A stretch of DNA of 64,000 bases. It comes from Planctomycetota bacterium. GTDB taxonomy: Bacteria > Planctomycetota > Phycisphaerae > SM23-33. Both the position numbers and the translations under genes were made by a program. Positions 1 through 8,501 of the stretch are shown piece after piece. Position 1 is the first letter of the stretch. Each line of letters starts with the position of its first letter. The notes below the pieces were generated by a model. It worked only from the letters and a program-made list of their open reading frames with translations. It was not told where the DNA came from and did not search any database. The stretch spans positions 1 through 64,000 of the forward strand of contig JAKJER010000019.1 of NCBI GenBank assembly GCA_022705325.1, read 5' to 3'.

Positions 1-263
1 AACTTCCCCGCGTTCTCCCCGGTAGCAGGCACAGCAACCGGTTCAAGCGGGATCTGAGCATCCGAGATCGAACCGTTCCAGGGCACGGTCAAGACGAGCA
101 GTCCCTTCGTTGCCTTCCGAAACTGCGCTTCGTTCGTGCAGATGGGGACTCCCCGCAGCATCTCCGGCTCTATCCAACGAGTCGGAGGTTGGCTGCATCC
201 GGCGACGATGCAAACCACCCATGCCGAGACGAGGACCAGTCCCGGATTCCTGTCGGAGAGCAT
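1..263 (-). CDS. Lipoprotein of unknown function (partial, runs off left edge)
   Basis: An open frame reads leftward from an ATG at 263 to the window edge with no stop, giving about 87 codons. The N-terminus is a hydrophobic stretch (residues 8-20) ending in a lipobox V-A-G-C with Cys23, so the product is probably an outer- or inner-membrane-anchored lipoprotein. The remainder (for example TKGLLVLTVPWNGS) matches no family I recognise. A purine-rich GGAGGAGG lies about 18 bp upstream, a rather long spacing, so the start is uncertain. It follows the ATPase gene by 40 bp on the same strand and could be co-transcribed. Third-codon-position GC is high, like its neighbours. Confidence 0.5.
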   Translation of the reverse strand, partial: MLSDRNPGLVLVSAWVVCIVAGCSQPPTRWIEPEMLRGVPICTNEAQFRKATKGLLVLTVPWNGSISDAQIPLEPVAVPATGENAGK

Positions 264-303
264 GCCGCGATGGTAGGAGATCCTCCTCCGCCGGTCAAGT
301 AGC

Positions 304-1479
304 TCATGCCCCTGCTTCGGCGATGGCCGCGAGTTGGCCCACCGGCAAAGCCTCCACGGTCTCCTCGATCGGGTAGCGATCCTGCCCGGGGTAGACGACG
401 AAGGTCGCCCGCGGGGCCAGGTCGTCGCGGGCGATCCAGTTGCCCTTGGTCAAACGTGCGTCAGAGGATGCCTTGATCTCGACGGCGATGGGCGGTTTCA
501 TGGCTGTCGGATGGATCACCAGGTCCATTTCCGCGCCGGCGGCCGTTCGATAGAAACTCAGTCCCCAGTTCGACGGGATCGTCGCCGCGATCTGCTCGAT
601 GCAGAAGCCTTCCCACGACGCTCCGAGGATCGGATGACCGGCGAGGGCGTACCAATCGGGGATGTTCAGCAGGGTGTGAAGAAGACCGGTGCAGCGAAGG
701 TAGACCTTGGGCGACTTGACCAGCCGCTTCTTGACGTTGCCGTGCCACGGGGGGAGTTGGCGGAGCATGTAGGTATCGCAGAGGATATCGAGGTAGCGCC
801 GCGCAGTCTTGTGGTCGATCCCCATGCTTTCGGCGATGCGGCTGGCGTTCCAGACTTGCCCCTGACAGTGGGCGACCATGGTCCAGAACCGCCGAAGCGC
901 CGTGGCTGGGACACGGATTCCCAGCACAGGCATGTCGCGCTCGAGGTGGGTCTGGATGAAGTTCTCCCGCCATTGGGCGGACACGGAGTCGCTGGCGGCG
1001 AGGTAGCCTTCGGGATAGCCCCCGCGAAGCCACAGGCGGTGGGACATTTCCAGGTCGCCCCTCGCCCCGACCTCCTCCAGCGTCAGCGGCTCCAACTCGT
1101 GGTAGACGATCCTGCCGGCCAGGCTCTCGGAGGCCTGGCGCTTCAGGTCTGGCGAGGCCGAGCCCAGGATCAGGAAACGCCCCGGCCGGCGATCTTGATC
1201 GATCAGCACGCGCAACACGGGGAACAGGTCTGGACGCTGCTGCACTTCGTCAATGACGACTAGATGGCTCTCATATCGCGACAGCAAGAGTTCAGGATTG
1301 GCCAGCTTGGCCAAGTCGGCTGGGCTCTCCAAGTCCAGGTGCAGCGTGCTGCCCGCCCAGCGGCCCTCTATTAGCCGAGCCAGGGTCGTCTTGCCCACCT
1401 GTCGCGGACCTACCAGCCCAACGATAGGAAAAGCCGCGAGCGATCGCTCCACCTCAGCCTGTATAGATCGAGGTATCAT
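304..1479 (-). CDS. AAA ATPase with DUF4143 domain
   Basis: A 391-residue protein of the AAA_14/DUF4143 ATPase family, common in bacteria and archaea and of unsettled function. Walker A is GPRQVGKT (residues 24-31) and Walker B is LVVIDEVQ (Asp77, Glu78). A winged-helix-like middle region (about 205-250, 'RIAESMGIDHKTARRYL') follows. The C-terminal DUF4143 part contains the PD-(D/E)xK-like pattern E-x-D...E-I-K (about 315-340), as in many family members. Length and the MIPR start are family-typical. The start codon directly abuts an inverted repeat (1480-1516), leaving only a weak AAGG immediately before the ATG. These ATPases are often sporadically distributed and may be horizontally mobile; that last point is inference. 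Confidence 0.88.
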   Translation of the reverse strand: MIPRSIQAEVERSLAAFPIVGLVGPRQVGKTTLARLIEGRWAGSTLHLDLESPADLAKLANPELLLSRYESHLVVIDEVQQRPDLFPVLRVLIDQDRRPGRFLILGSASPDLKRQASESLAGRIVYHELEPLTLEEVGARGDLEMSHRLWLRGGYPEGYLAASDSVSAQWRENFIQTHLERDMPVLGIRVPATALRRFWTMVAHCQGQVWNASRIAESMGIDHKTARRYLDILCDTYMLRQLPPWHGNVKKRLVKSPKVYLRCTGLLHTLLNIPDWYALAGHPILGASWEGFCIEQIAATIPSNWGLSFYRTAAGAEMDLVIHPTAMKPPIAVEIKASSDARLTKGNWIARDDLAPRATFVVYPGQDRYPIEETVEALPVGQLAAIAEAGA

Positions 1480-1516
1480 CCTTGTATTTTGGGATATAGA
1501 CTCCCAAAAATCAAGG
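1480..1516. repeat. 37-bp inverted repeat abutting the ATPase start codon
   Basis: Arms CCTTG+TTTTGGGA (1480-1494) and TCCCAAAA+CAAGG (1502-1516) pair at 13 of 15 positions around a 7-bp AT-rich centre. It lies between the stop of the GH99-like gene (1543) and the ATG of the ATPase (1479), both read leftward. It could be a terminator for the former, although it lacks a U-run, or an operator for the latter. It is AT-rich against a GC-rich background. Confidence 0.6.
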
Positions 1517-1542
1517 ACAAACTGGATAACAGATGGTCTCCC

Positions 1543-2733
1543 CTACTTCTTCTGCCCCATCCGCTTCTTGTATTCCTGGTCGTACGGGCCCATGCCGAGG
1601 TCGCCGGGCAGCAGGTCCTTGTGTTCCTTCGGCGCGGTGGAGAAGACTTCGCGCACCGCGTCGAGATACCCGAACCCGTACTCCCTGTGCGGGGCGAGGT
1701 AGTGGCCCTCGCTCCACTCGTTCCAGTTGTCCAGCAGGATCATCCGCCGCCCGAGCGACTGGGCGGGGAAGGTCTCGACGATCGCCTTGGCCTTTTGCAG
1801 CAGCGTCTTGTAGTCGGCCGGCGGGAGCTTCCAGATGCTCCCCTCGTCGCGCCAGCCGCTCCAGCCCTGCGAGACGGTCGCCACCTGCGGCAGGATGTTC
1901 ATCGCCTGCGTCCTCTTGATGCAGTCGAGCTGGGCGGCGACGGCCCGGTCCGGTTTGGGACTGCCCTGGACGTGCCAGCAGTAAGCGAACGTGTAGTCCA
2001 GGCCGAGCTGCTTCATGAGCGTCAGGTGCTTGGGGTCCAGGCCGCGATACTCGCCCAGGATGTACAACCCGTCGAAGCCCGCCTTGCGGCAGGCAGAGCG
2101 CATCTTGTCCAGGGCGGCCCGCACCTTGTCCACCCCGCCGAGGTCCTGCACGAGGAATTCCGGGCGGTAGATGAACAGGAGCGGCTTGTTGTCCATCTTC
2201 AGGTAGCTCGGGTGGCGGAAGTAGCTGTCCATCCAGAAGGGCAGGAGGTTGTTCATCAGGTCGGCTTCGTCGGCCACCCCGGCCTTGCCGCGGGCCTGGT
2301 TCTCCCACATGATGGTGAACTTCATGTTCGAGACGTAGCGCGACTTGAACAGGGCCTGGTGGATCGCGCTGGAGAATCGCATCTTGACCGGCCCGCCCTG
2401 GCCGTCGCGATACCAGCAGTAGACGAAGAACGACACGCCGTGCTCGACGGCCCACTTGGTCTCCCAGTCGGCGATCTCGGGCTTCTCCTGCGAATAGAAG
2501 CCCAAGGCGGGGGTGCGCTCGGGGTGCTTGACGACCTGGGCCCAGAGCTCGGGTCGGTCGGCCTCCCACAGCGGGCAGTTGTGCGCGCCGACGAGGATGT
2601 CGGTGGCCGCTGGCTTGGGCTGCGGGACGTAGGGCTTGGACGCGGCCGGGGCGGGCGCAGCCGGCTGGGCGGCGGCCGGGATGGCGGCCAACAGGACGAC
2701 GCACAGGCACGAGGCGAGGGCTGTTGTTTTCAT
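1543..2733 (-). CDS. Secreted glycoside hydrolase family 99-like (WbsX-type) protein
   Basis: A 396-residue protein with a clear Sec signal peptide (residues 1-22, ending AAAQP) followed by an Ala/Pro linker. The body resembles the GH99-like/WbsX domain found in secreted planctomycete proteins and in O-antigen clusters. Supporting motifs are 'FFVYCWYRDG' near residue 105 and the family hallmark 'DNWNEWSEGHYLAP' near residue 345, whose acidic residues are the likely catalytic ones. It probably acts on a mannose-containing or related glycan outside the cytoplasm; the substrate is not determinable here. The start is supported by GAGGAA about 9 bp upstream. It is followed by the ATPase gene 63 bp later on the same strand. 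Confidence 0.8.
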   Translation of the reverse strand: MKTTALASCLCVVLLAAIPAAAQPAAPAPAASKPYVPQPKPAATDILVGAHNCPLWEADRPELWAQVVKHPERTPALGFYSQEKPEIADWETKWAVEHGVSFFVYCWYRDGQGGPVKMRFSSAIHQALFKSRYVSNMKFTIMWENQARGKAGVADEADLMNNLLPFWMDSYFRHPSYLKMDNKPLLFIYRPEFLVQDLGGVDKVRAALDKMRSACRKAGFDGLYILGEYRGLDPKHLTLMKQLGLDYTFAYCWHVQGSPKPDRAVAAQLDCIKRTQAMNILPQVATVSQGWSGWRDEGSIWKLPPADYKTLLQKAKAIVETFPAQSLGRRMILLDNWNEWSEGHYLAPHREYGFGYLDAVREVFSTAPKEHKDLLPGDLGMGPYDQEYKKRMGQKK

Positions 2734-2784
2734 GGCACGGTTCCTCTGCCTAGATAAACCGTGCGGGACGGCAATCCTTGCCGC

Positions 2785-3645
2785 TTACAGTTTCGTGGCG
2801 TGCTGGATGGCCTTGGCCTTCATCTGGTCGAATGTCTTGACGTTGGGGTCCGCCTCGCCGGCCTTGGCCTGGGGGAAGTCCTTGGCGACGGTCTCCTTGG
2901 CCTCGGCGACCCGCTTGCTGGTCAGCGGGTGGGTCTGGAACATCTCCTCCAGCGAGGAGGGCTCCTTGTCGTGCATGGCCAGCAGCACTTCCAGCAGTTC
3001 GACCATGCCCTGGGGGTTCCACCCGGAGCGGGCCATGTACTTGATGCCCAGGCTGTCGGCCTGGTACTCGTCGTCCCGCCCGTACTTCATGGTGACCATG
3101 CCGGCCACGAACTGGGCGGCGCCCTTCGCCTTCTCGGCCTTGTCGGCCTCCTGCCCGGAGGCCATCTGCGCGACCATCTTGCCGAACAGTTCCGACCCCA
3201 TCTGGCGCTGCATGCCCTTGACGTTGTGGCGGGCGTTGACGTGCCCGATCTCGTGCCCGAGCACGGCGGCCAACTGGCGCTCGTTGCTCATGCAGGCGAT
3301 CAGCCCCGCCGTCACGAACACCTTTCCGCCCGGCAGGGCGAACGCGTTGGGGATGGCCGACCGGACGCACTTGAACTCGTAGGGCAGGTCCTTGCGGTCG
3401 CAGTTGGCCACCAGCTTCATGCCGATCTCCGACACGTACCGCTGCAGGCCCTCGTCCGGTACGGGCCCGTCGAACTGGGCCTCGAACTGCGGTCCGGCCT
3501 GCAGGCCCATGGAGACCTCCTGCTCGGTCGAGATCAACATGAGTTCGCGCTTTCCGGTGACGGGGTTGACGCTGCATGCGATCGAGAGGCCCAGGAGGGC
3601 GAGGCAGCCGGCCAGCAACATCCACGTGGACTGACGGTGGTTCAT
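2785..3645 (-). CDS. M48-family metalloprotease lipoprotein
   Basis: A 286-residue zinc metalloprotease of the M48B/BepA-LoiP type that acts in the periplasm. A lipoprotein signal ends in S-I-A-C with Cys24, followed by the typical 'NPVTGKREL' segment. The zinc site is HEIGH (131-135), and the third ligand is Glu193 in 'DDEYQAD' with Asp197 following. Family members degrade or refold misassembled envelope proteins and assist outer-membrane assembly. The start is set by AAGGAG 6 bp upstream of the ATG. It ends about 50 bp before the GH99-like gene on the same strand, so co-transcription is possible. The intergenic region to the divergent GH20 gene is 213 bp. Confidence 0.92.
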   Translation of the reverse strand: MNHRQSTWMLLAGCLALLGLSIACSVNPVTGKRELMLISTEQEVSMGLQAGPQFEAQFDGPVPDEGLQRYVSEIGMKLVANCDRKDLPYEFKCVRSAIPNAFALPGGKVFVTAGLIACMSNERQLAAVLGHEIGHVNARHNVKGMQRQMGSELFGKMVAQMASGQEADKAEKAKGAAQFVAGMVTMKYGRDDEYQADSLGIKYMARSGWNPQGMVELLEVLLAMHDKEPSSLEEMFQTHPLTSKRVAEAKETVAKDFPQAKAGEADPNVKTFDQMKAKAIQHATKL

Positions 3646-3858
3646 TTGGTCTCCTTTGTACCTGCTTCAACGTCCCGCTTGCCGCAACACACGCGTGAGG
3701 TGGAGGGGTGTCCGCTCGTCACGCGACCCAAACAGTACTCAGCGGTCGGCGAAACGTCAAGCGGCAAGCCGGTCCGTCCCGGGCCAACCGGGTCCGCGCC
3801 GCCGCAATAAGCTCCGTTCGCCCGGGTTGACCCGTGCAGACGCACACGAGGACATCCC

Positions 3859-5544
3859 ATGTTCGCACGACTGACTATCCAGGTAACGCTTATGGCCGCC
3901 ATCGCCGCCCCTCTCGCCGCCGCCCCCCCGAAGGGGGCGGAGTTGAATGTCATTCCCAGGCCCGCCAAGGTCGAAGTGGGGGAGGGCACGTTTGAGCTGA
4001 CGGGCGGGACGGTGCTGCTGGCCGAGGGCGATGCGCGGGCCGAGGCGGAGAAGCTCGCCGCCGCCCTGCGCACAGCGACGGGCTTTGAGCTGCCCGTGCG
4101 GGCGAAGGCGAAAGACGGATCGGCGATCCGGCTCCAGCTCGACGCCGCGCTGGAGGCCGAGCTTGGCAAAGAAGGCTACGCGCTGGCGGTCGAGCCGGCG
4201 GGCGTGATCATCCGCGCCGCCGCGCCGGCCGGGCTCTTCTACGGAGGCGTGACGCTGCGACAACTGCTGCCGGAGTTCATCTTCAGCGACACCGTGGTGA
4301 AGCAGGTCTCGCTCGCCGTGCCGGAAATCGGCGGGCACGTCCGGCGCGAGCCGCCCCGGCCCGTGCGGTGGACCATCCCCTGCGTGCGGATCGCCGACCG
4401 CCCGCGCTTCGCCTGGCGCGGGCTGCTGCTGGACCCGGCCCGGCACTTCCTGCCGCCAGCCGACGTCAAGCGGATGATCGACCTGATCGCCCTGCACAAG
4501 CTCAACTCGCTCCAAATGCACCTGACCGACGACCAGGGCTGGCGCATCGAGATCCGCAAGTATCCGCTCCTGACGCAGGTGGGCTCGGTGCGGGCCGAAT
4601 CGCCCCGGCTCGGCGACCGCAGGAAGGGCGACGGCAAGCCCTACGGGCCGTTCTTCTACACGCAGGCCCAGGTCCGCGAGCTGGTGGCGTACGCAGCCGA
4701 GCGCAACGTGACCATCGTGCCGGAGATCGAGATGCCCGGGCACTTCCTGGCGGCGCTGTCGGCATTCCCGCACCTGAGCTGCACGGGCGGGCCGTTCAAG
4801 CCCTGGACCCGATGGGGCATCTCGCACGACATCCTCTGCGCGGGCAACGACGAGTCGGTGCAGTTCGCGCAGGACGTGCTGGCCGAGGTGGTGGAGTTGT
4901 TCCCCAGCCGGTTCATCCACATCGGCGGCGACGAGGCCCCTCGCGACCGCTGGAAGGCCTGCCCCAAGTGCCAGGCCCGCATGAAGGCCGAGGGCCTGGC
5001 GAGCGAGGCCCAACTCCAGACGTGGTTCAACAGCCGCATCGAGAAGTTCCTCGCCTCCAAGGGGCGGCGGATGATCGGCTGGGACGAGATCCTCGAAGGC
5101 GGGCTCACGCCGCAGGCCGCGGTGATGAGCTGGCGCGGCACGGCCGGCGGACTGGCCGCGGCGGGCGCGGGCCACGACGTGGTCATGTCGCCCACGTCGC
5201 ACTGCTACTTCGACTACGCCCAGTCGAAGGCGCCCGGCGAGCCGGAGGCCATCGGCGGACTGATCCCGCTGGCCAGGGTGTACGGGTTCGAGCCCATCCC
5301 GCCGGGCCTGCCGGCCGAGCGACACAAGCACATCCTGGGCGCGCAGGGCAACCTGTGGAGCGAGTACCTGCACGGGCGCAAGGACGTGGAGTACTTCGCC
5401 TTCCCGCGGGCGGCGGCGCTGGCGGAGGCGGTCTGGAGCCCGGCCGGGCCGCGCGACTTCGCCGACTTCCGCGCCCGCCTGGCCGTCCACCTGCGCCGCC
5501 TCGACCAGCTCGATGTGAACTACCGTAAGGAAACAGAGGAATAG
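3859..5544 (+). CDS. Beta-N-acetylhexosaminidase, GH20
   Basis: A 561-residue secreted exo-hexosaminidase that removes terminal GlcNAc/GalNAc from glycans or chitooligosaccharides. A signal peptide covers residues 1-22. A GH20b-type N-terminal domain (about 28-160) precedes the (beta/alpha)8 catalytic domain (about 168-520). The catalytic pair that polarises the substrate acetamido group and donates the proton is Asp358-Glu359 in 'HIGGDEAPRDRW'. The motifs 'HLTDDQGWRIE' and 'EIEMPGH' are also family-typical. Full length. It has its own promoter region opposite the M48 gene, and GAGGA precedes the ATG. It is probably part of the polysaccharide-scavenging repertoire together with the GH51 and GH99-like proteins. 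Confidence 0.94.
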   Translation: MFARLTIQVTLMAAIAAPLAAAPPKGAELNVIPRPAKVEVGEGTFELTGGTVLLAEGDARAEAEKLAAALRTATGFELPVRAKAKDGSAIRLQLDAALEAELGKEGYALAVEPAGVIIRAAAPAGLFYGGVTLRQLLPEFIFSDTVVKQVSLAVPEIGGHVRREPPRPVRWTIPCVRIADRPRFAWRGLLLDPARHFLPPADVKRMIDLIALHKLNSLQMHLTDDQGWRIEIRKYPLLTQVGSVRAESPRLGDRRKGDGKPYGPFFYTQAQVRELVAYAAERNVTIVPEIEMPGHFLAALSAFPHLSCTGGPFKPWTRWGISHDILCAGNDESVQFAQDVLAEVVELFPSRFIHIGGDEAPRDRWKACPKCQARMKAEGLASEAQLQTWFNSRIEKFLASKGRRMIGWDEILEGGLTPQAAVMSWRGTAGGLAAAGAGHDVVMSPTSHCYFDYAQSKAPGEPEAIGGLIPLARVYGFEPIPPGLPAERHKHILGAQGNLWSEYLHGRKDVEYFAFPRAAALAEAVWSPAGPRDFADFRARLAVHLRRLDQLDVNYRKETEE

Positions 5545-5645
5545 GAGTCCGACGGACGGCTTGACGGTTGCGGACCGGTCTGGGTAGCATTGGGGCTGAC
5601 GACCAGGAGCCTCTTCGGTTGAAGGCGATTGATCCAGATCAGGCG

Positions 5646-6992
5646 ATGAGCCACGATGTCTTTATCAGCCACTCCGCTGTGGACAAGCGCATGGCCGACG
5701 CCGCGTGTGCGGCGTTGGAGCGCGTGGGGATTCGTTGCTGGATCGCCCCTCGCGACATTACGCCGGGCATGCCGTGGGGGGAAGCCCTGATCGACGCCAT
5801 CCAGGAGAGCTCTGTCTTCCTGCTGATCTACTCCTCCCATGCCAACCAGTCGCCGCAGGTGCTTCGGGAAGTCGCGCATGCGGCCGGCAAGGGGCTCCCG
5901 ATACTCCCGTTGCGGATCGAAGACGTGCCTCCCTGCAAGAGCCTGGAGTTCTTTGTCAGCACCCACCATTGGATGGATGCCCTGTCCGAGCCTTTGGACG
6001 CGCACCTGGATCGCTTGGCGGGCAGCATATTGAAGCTGCTCGGACGAGCGGGTTCGCATTCGGCGCGGACGCCGGAGCCGGCGCGGGATCTGCCCCCGCC
6101 GGTCGCGCCGCCGGCGGCGCCTGGTTCCGCGAACGAGGAGCCCTCCGCCCCGCGGTGCTGGCGTGCCGAGCGACAGCGCGTCCTGACGGCGTCGCCCGCA
6201 GGCGATATCGAGAAGGTCATCTGCTACTGGACCAACACCATCGGGATGAAGTTCGTCCTCGTCCCGCCGGGGCGGCTTCTCCGGAAAGTCCGCGTCACGC
6301 GCGACGGCGCCTCCCGCGAGGAAGAGCATCCGATCTTGACCACGGCGTCGTTCTACCTGGGCGCCCACCCCGTGACGGTGCGCGACTTCGCCCGGTTCGT
6401 TCAGGCGACCTCGTACGTCACGGAGTCCCAGTTGGATGAGGGCGCCTGGATACAGCCGGAGCGGGGCAAGGACTGGGTGGCCCGCAAAGACGTCACCTGG
6501 CAGAACCCCGGATTCGAGCAGACCGACCAGCACCCCGTCACCTGCGTGAGTTGGAATGACGCGACCCGGTTCGTCCAGTGGCTGTCAGAGCTGGAGGGCC
6601 TGCTGTACCAGCTCCCCAGCGACGCCCAGTGGGAATTCGCCTGCCGGGCCGGTACGCGGACCGCCTACTACTGGGGGGACGAGTTCCGTCCGGACTGTGC
6701 CTGGATGGGCGGCAACAGCGGGTGGCGGACCCACCCGGTGGGCACGCGCTTGCCAAACACGGGCGGGCTCCACGACATGTGCGGGAACGTCTGGGAATGG
6801 TGCCGGGACTGGCTGGGGAGTGCAGCCTGGTCGGGCGACCCTGAGGGGCCGCCCACCGGAGAGAAGAAGCTGCTTCGCGGGGCTTCGTGGTGGAACAAAC
6901 CCGCCAATGGGCGATCCGACAACCACTGGGCGGACGTGCCCTCCAGCACGACCTACCTCTTTGGGTTCCGGGTCCTGTTGTCCGGGGGATGA
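5646..6992 (+). CDS. TIR domain fused to formylglycine-generating-enzyme-like (SUMF1/FGE) domain
   Basis: A two-domain protein of 448 residues from the ATG at 5646. An in-frame upstream start at 5568 would only add unconserved residues. Residues 1-135 are a TIR domain: 'HDVFISHSAVDK', 'CWIAPRDI', and Glu75 in 'SPQVLREVAHA', which is the position of the catalytic Glu of NAD-hydrolysing bacterial TIRs. After a Pro/Ala linker (about 140-165), residues about 195-448 are an FGE/C-lectin-fold domain ('TIGMKFVLVPPG', 'PVTCVSWNDATRFVQWL', 'LPSDAQWEFACRAGT', 'MCGNVWEWCRDW', 'GFRVLL'). There is no signal peptide or membrane helix, so it is cytoplasmic. TIR-FGE fusions are known in complex bacteria, where FGE-like domains often act in ligand sensing. 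No effector partner or reverse transcriptase is adjacent. Confidence 0.88.
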   Translation: MSHDVFISHSAVDKRMADAACAALERVGIRCWIAPRDITPGMPWGEALIDAIQESSVFLLIYSSHANQSPQVLREVAHAAGKGLPILPLRIEDVPPCKSLEFFVSTHHWMDALSEPLDAHLDRLAGSILKLLGRAGSHSARTPEPARDLPPPVAPPAAPGSANEEPSAPRCWRAERQRVLTASPAGDIEKVICYWTNTIGMKFVLVPPGRLLRKVRVTRDGASREEEHPILTTASFYLGAHPVTVRDFARFVQATSYVTESQLDEGAWIQPERGKDWVARKDVTWQNPGFEQTDQHPVTCVSWNDATRFVQWLSELEGLLYQLPSDAQWEFACRAGTRTAYYWGDEFRPDCAWMGGNSGWRTHPVGTRLPNTGGLHDMCGNVWEWCRDWLGSAAWSGDPEGPPTGEKKLLRGASWWNKPANGRSDNHWADVPSSTTYLFGFRVLLSGG

Positions 6993-7056
6993 CCGCGCCG
7001 GGCACGCCTCGCCGCGGCCCCGACCATCCGGGATACCCCGGTCAAGGAGAAGGTCC

Positions 7057-8427
7057 ATGAACTATCCGAAGTGCCTTCTGCTGGCGGGCCTGGCGGTGCT
7101 GGGCCTGACCGTCCCGGTCCCGGCCGCGGATTACTACGTCACCGCCAGGGGCGCAGGTGCGCGAACGGGGCGGAGCTGGACCGATGCCTTTGCTTTCTCC
7201 ACGATTCAGGATGTGCTCAATCGCACGATGAAACCGGGCGACACCGTGCACGTGGGGGGCGGAGTTTACGGGCGCGTGCAGCTTGTCATCGACTCCAGCG
7301 GCGCCCCCGGGTCTCCCAAGACGATTGTCGGCGAAGATTGCGGCCAGGGGCCGCCCCTCCTGGGCCCGACCGACGAGGAGTGGATGAACTGGGGACAGTT
7401 CGGCATTCTGATCAAGTCCGGGAGCAGTCACTGGGTCATCAGGAACCTGGGCTTCAGGCTCTACGCCGAGCCGACGGTCTGCACGGAGGGGGGGCACACG
7501 GGACTGGTGTTCGACAACCTTCGCGCCACGCGCTGCTACACGGGGTTCAAGCTCGCGGATTGCCACGAGACGGTGCTCCGCAACTGCTTCGCCTCTCGCT
7601 ACTCGCAACAGGGGTTCCTCTTCGTCAAGCACTGCGCCCGGGTGACGGTGAAGAACTGCCAGGCCGACGGAACCCCGCAAGAGGCCGCTCGCGCAGACGT
7701 GAGCCAGGTGGGTTTCCAGTGCGGCGGCAGCAAGGACGCCGCCAGCGACGGGAACGCCTACCTGACGTTCGAGGACTGCGTGTCCCGAAACAACCTGGAA
7801 ACCGACCGCAAGCAGAGTTGGGTGCAGGGAGACGGCTTCGTGGCCGAGCGGTCCAACCGTCACTTGACGTTTCGACGCTGCCGTTCCTTTAACGCGTCGG
7901 ACGGCTGCTTTGACTTGAAGGCCGAGATCGATGAATTCGCGGACTGTGTGGCGGTGGGCCCGGCCCGCTGTTTCAAACTCTGGTCGCAGACCATGACGAT
8001 GACGAACTGCATTGCCGTCCTGACGGAGGGCGGACGGTTCCGCATGACCGGAACGCGATGTGCCCTGGAGGTCAACAATCGAGGGAAGAACGGCCCCCTG
8101 GGGGGGCGCATTACCGCCCAGTCGTGCACCTTCCATGTCCGCAGTCCCGTGCCCGCGATCTGGGGCGAATCCGGCAGGGCGACGTTGAACGATTGCATCC
8201 TGTGCCTTCCCGATGCCCAGGGCCGGGACGGGGCGGCTGAACCCCATGAGCGCGACGTGACCGTCACGTACAACCGCACCGCGATTCACCGGGAGGCGAT
8301 GAAGTCAAATCCGGCGCGATTCCTCAACCCGGCCCCCGACTGGGATGGAACGGGAGGCAACTATGACAGCCGGACCTACGGCGTCAGCAAAGGCTACCAC
8401 TCGTCGCGGGTTGCCAAACCGCACTGA
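7057..8427 (+). CDS. Secreted right-handed parallel beta-helix protein
   Basis: A 456-residue secreted protein whose signal peptide ends near residue 22 (VPAAD). The segment 'DYYVTARGAGARTGRSWTDAF' followed by 'IQDVLNRTMKPGDTVHVGGG' is the usual start of pectate-lyase-like or polysaccharide-lyase beta-helix proteins. The body shows repeated short strands ('HTGLVFDNLRATRCYTGFKL', 'HLTFRRCRSFNASDGCFDLK'). The likely role is polysaccharide binding or cleavage; no catalytic residues can be assigned. The start is chosen at 7057, with AAGGAGAAGG just upstream. The frame is open much further upstream but there overlaps the TIR-FGE gene, which ends 64 bp earlier on the same strand. Confidence 0.82.
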   Translation: MNYPKCLLLAGLAVLGLTVPVPAADYYVTARGAGARTGRSWTDAFAFSTIQDVLNRTMKPGDTVHVGGGVYGRVQLVIDSSGAPGSPKTIVGEDCGQGPPLLGPTDEEWMNWGQFGILIKSGSSHWVIRNLGFRLYAEPTVCTEGGHTGLVFDNLRATRCYTGFKLADCHETVLRNCFASRYSQQGFLFVKHCARVTVKNCQADGTPQEAARADVSQVGFQCGGSKDAASDGNAYLTFEDCVSRNNLETDRKQSWVQGDGFVAERSNRHLTFRRCRSFNASDGCFDLKAEIDEFADCVAVGPARCFKLWSQTMTMTNCIAVLTEGGRFRMTGTRCALEVNNRGKNGPLGGRITAQSCTFHVRSPVPAIWGESGRATLNDCILCLPDAQGRDGAAEPHERDVTVTYNRTAIHREAMKSNPARFLNPAPDWDGTGGNYDSRTYGVSKGYHSSRVAKPH

Positions 8428-8473
8428 GTCACCATCGCCCGGCCGGTGCGAGAACTCTGCTTCCGTTCGTCCC

Positions 8474-8501
8474 CGTCCCTATTCCCTCGTCCCTATTCCC
8501 T
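8474..8501. repeat. 14-bp tandem duplication spanning a stop codon
   Basis: Two exact copies of CGTCCCTATTCCCT lie head to tail (8474-8487 and 8488-8501). The second copy contains the TAG stop of the GH51 gene (minus strand). The duplication therefore falls at the extreme 3' end of a coding sequence and in the convergent intergenic space. It is probably a slippage product. Confidence 0.85.

Noticed and set aside
110..376. 88-codon plus-strand frame at the left end
   Set aside because: Its composition is atypical and it has no SD; the minus-strand lipoprotein frame with a lipobox explains the region better.
5646..6992. Diversity-generating retroelement target
   Set aside because: FGE-fold proteins are frequent DGR targets, but no reverse transcriptase or template repeat is present in the window.
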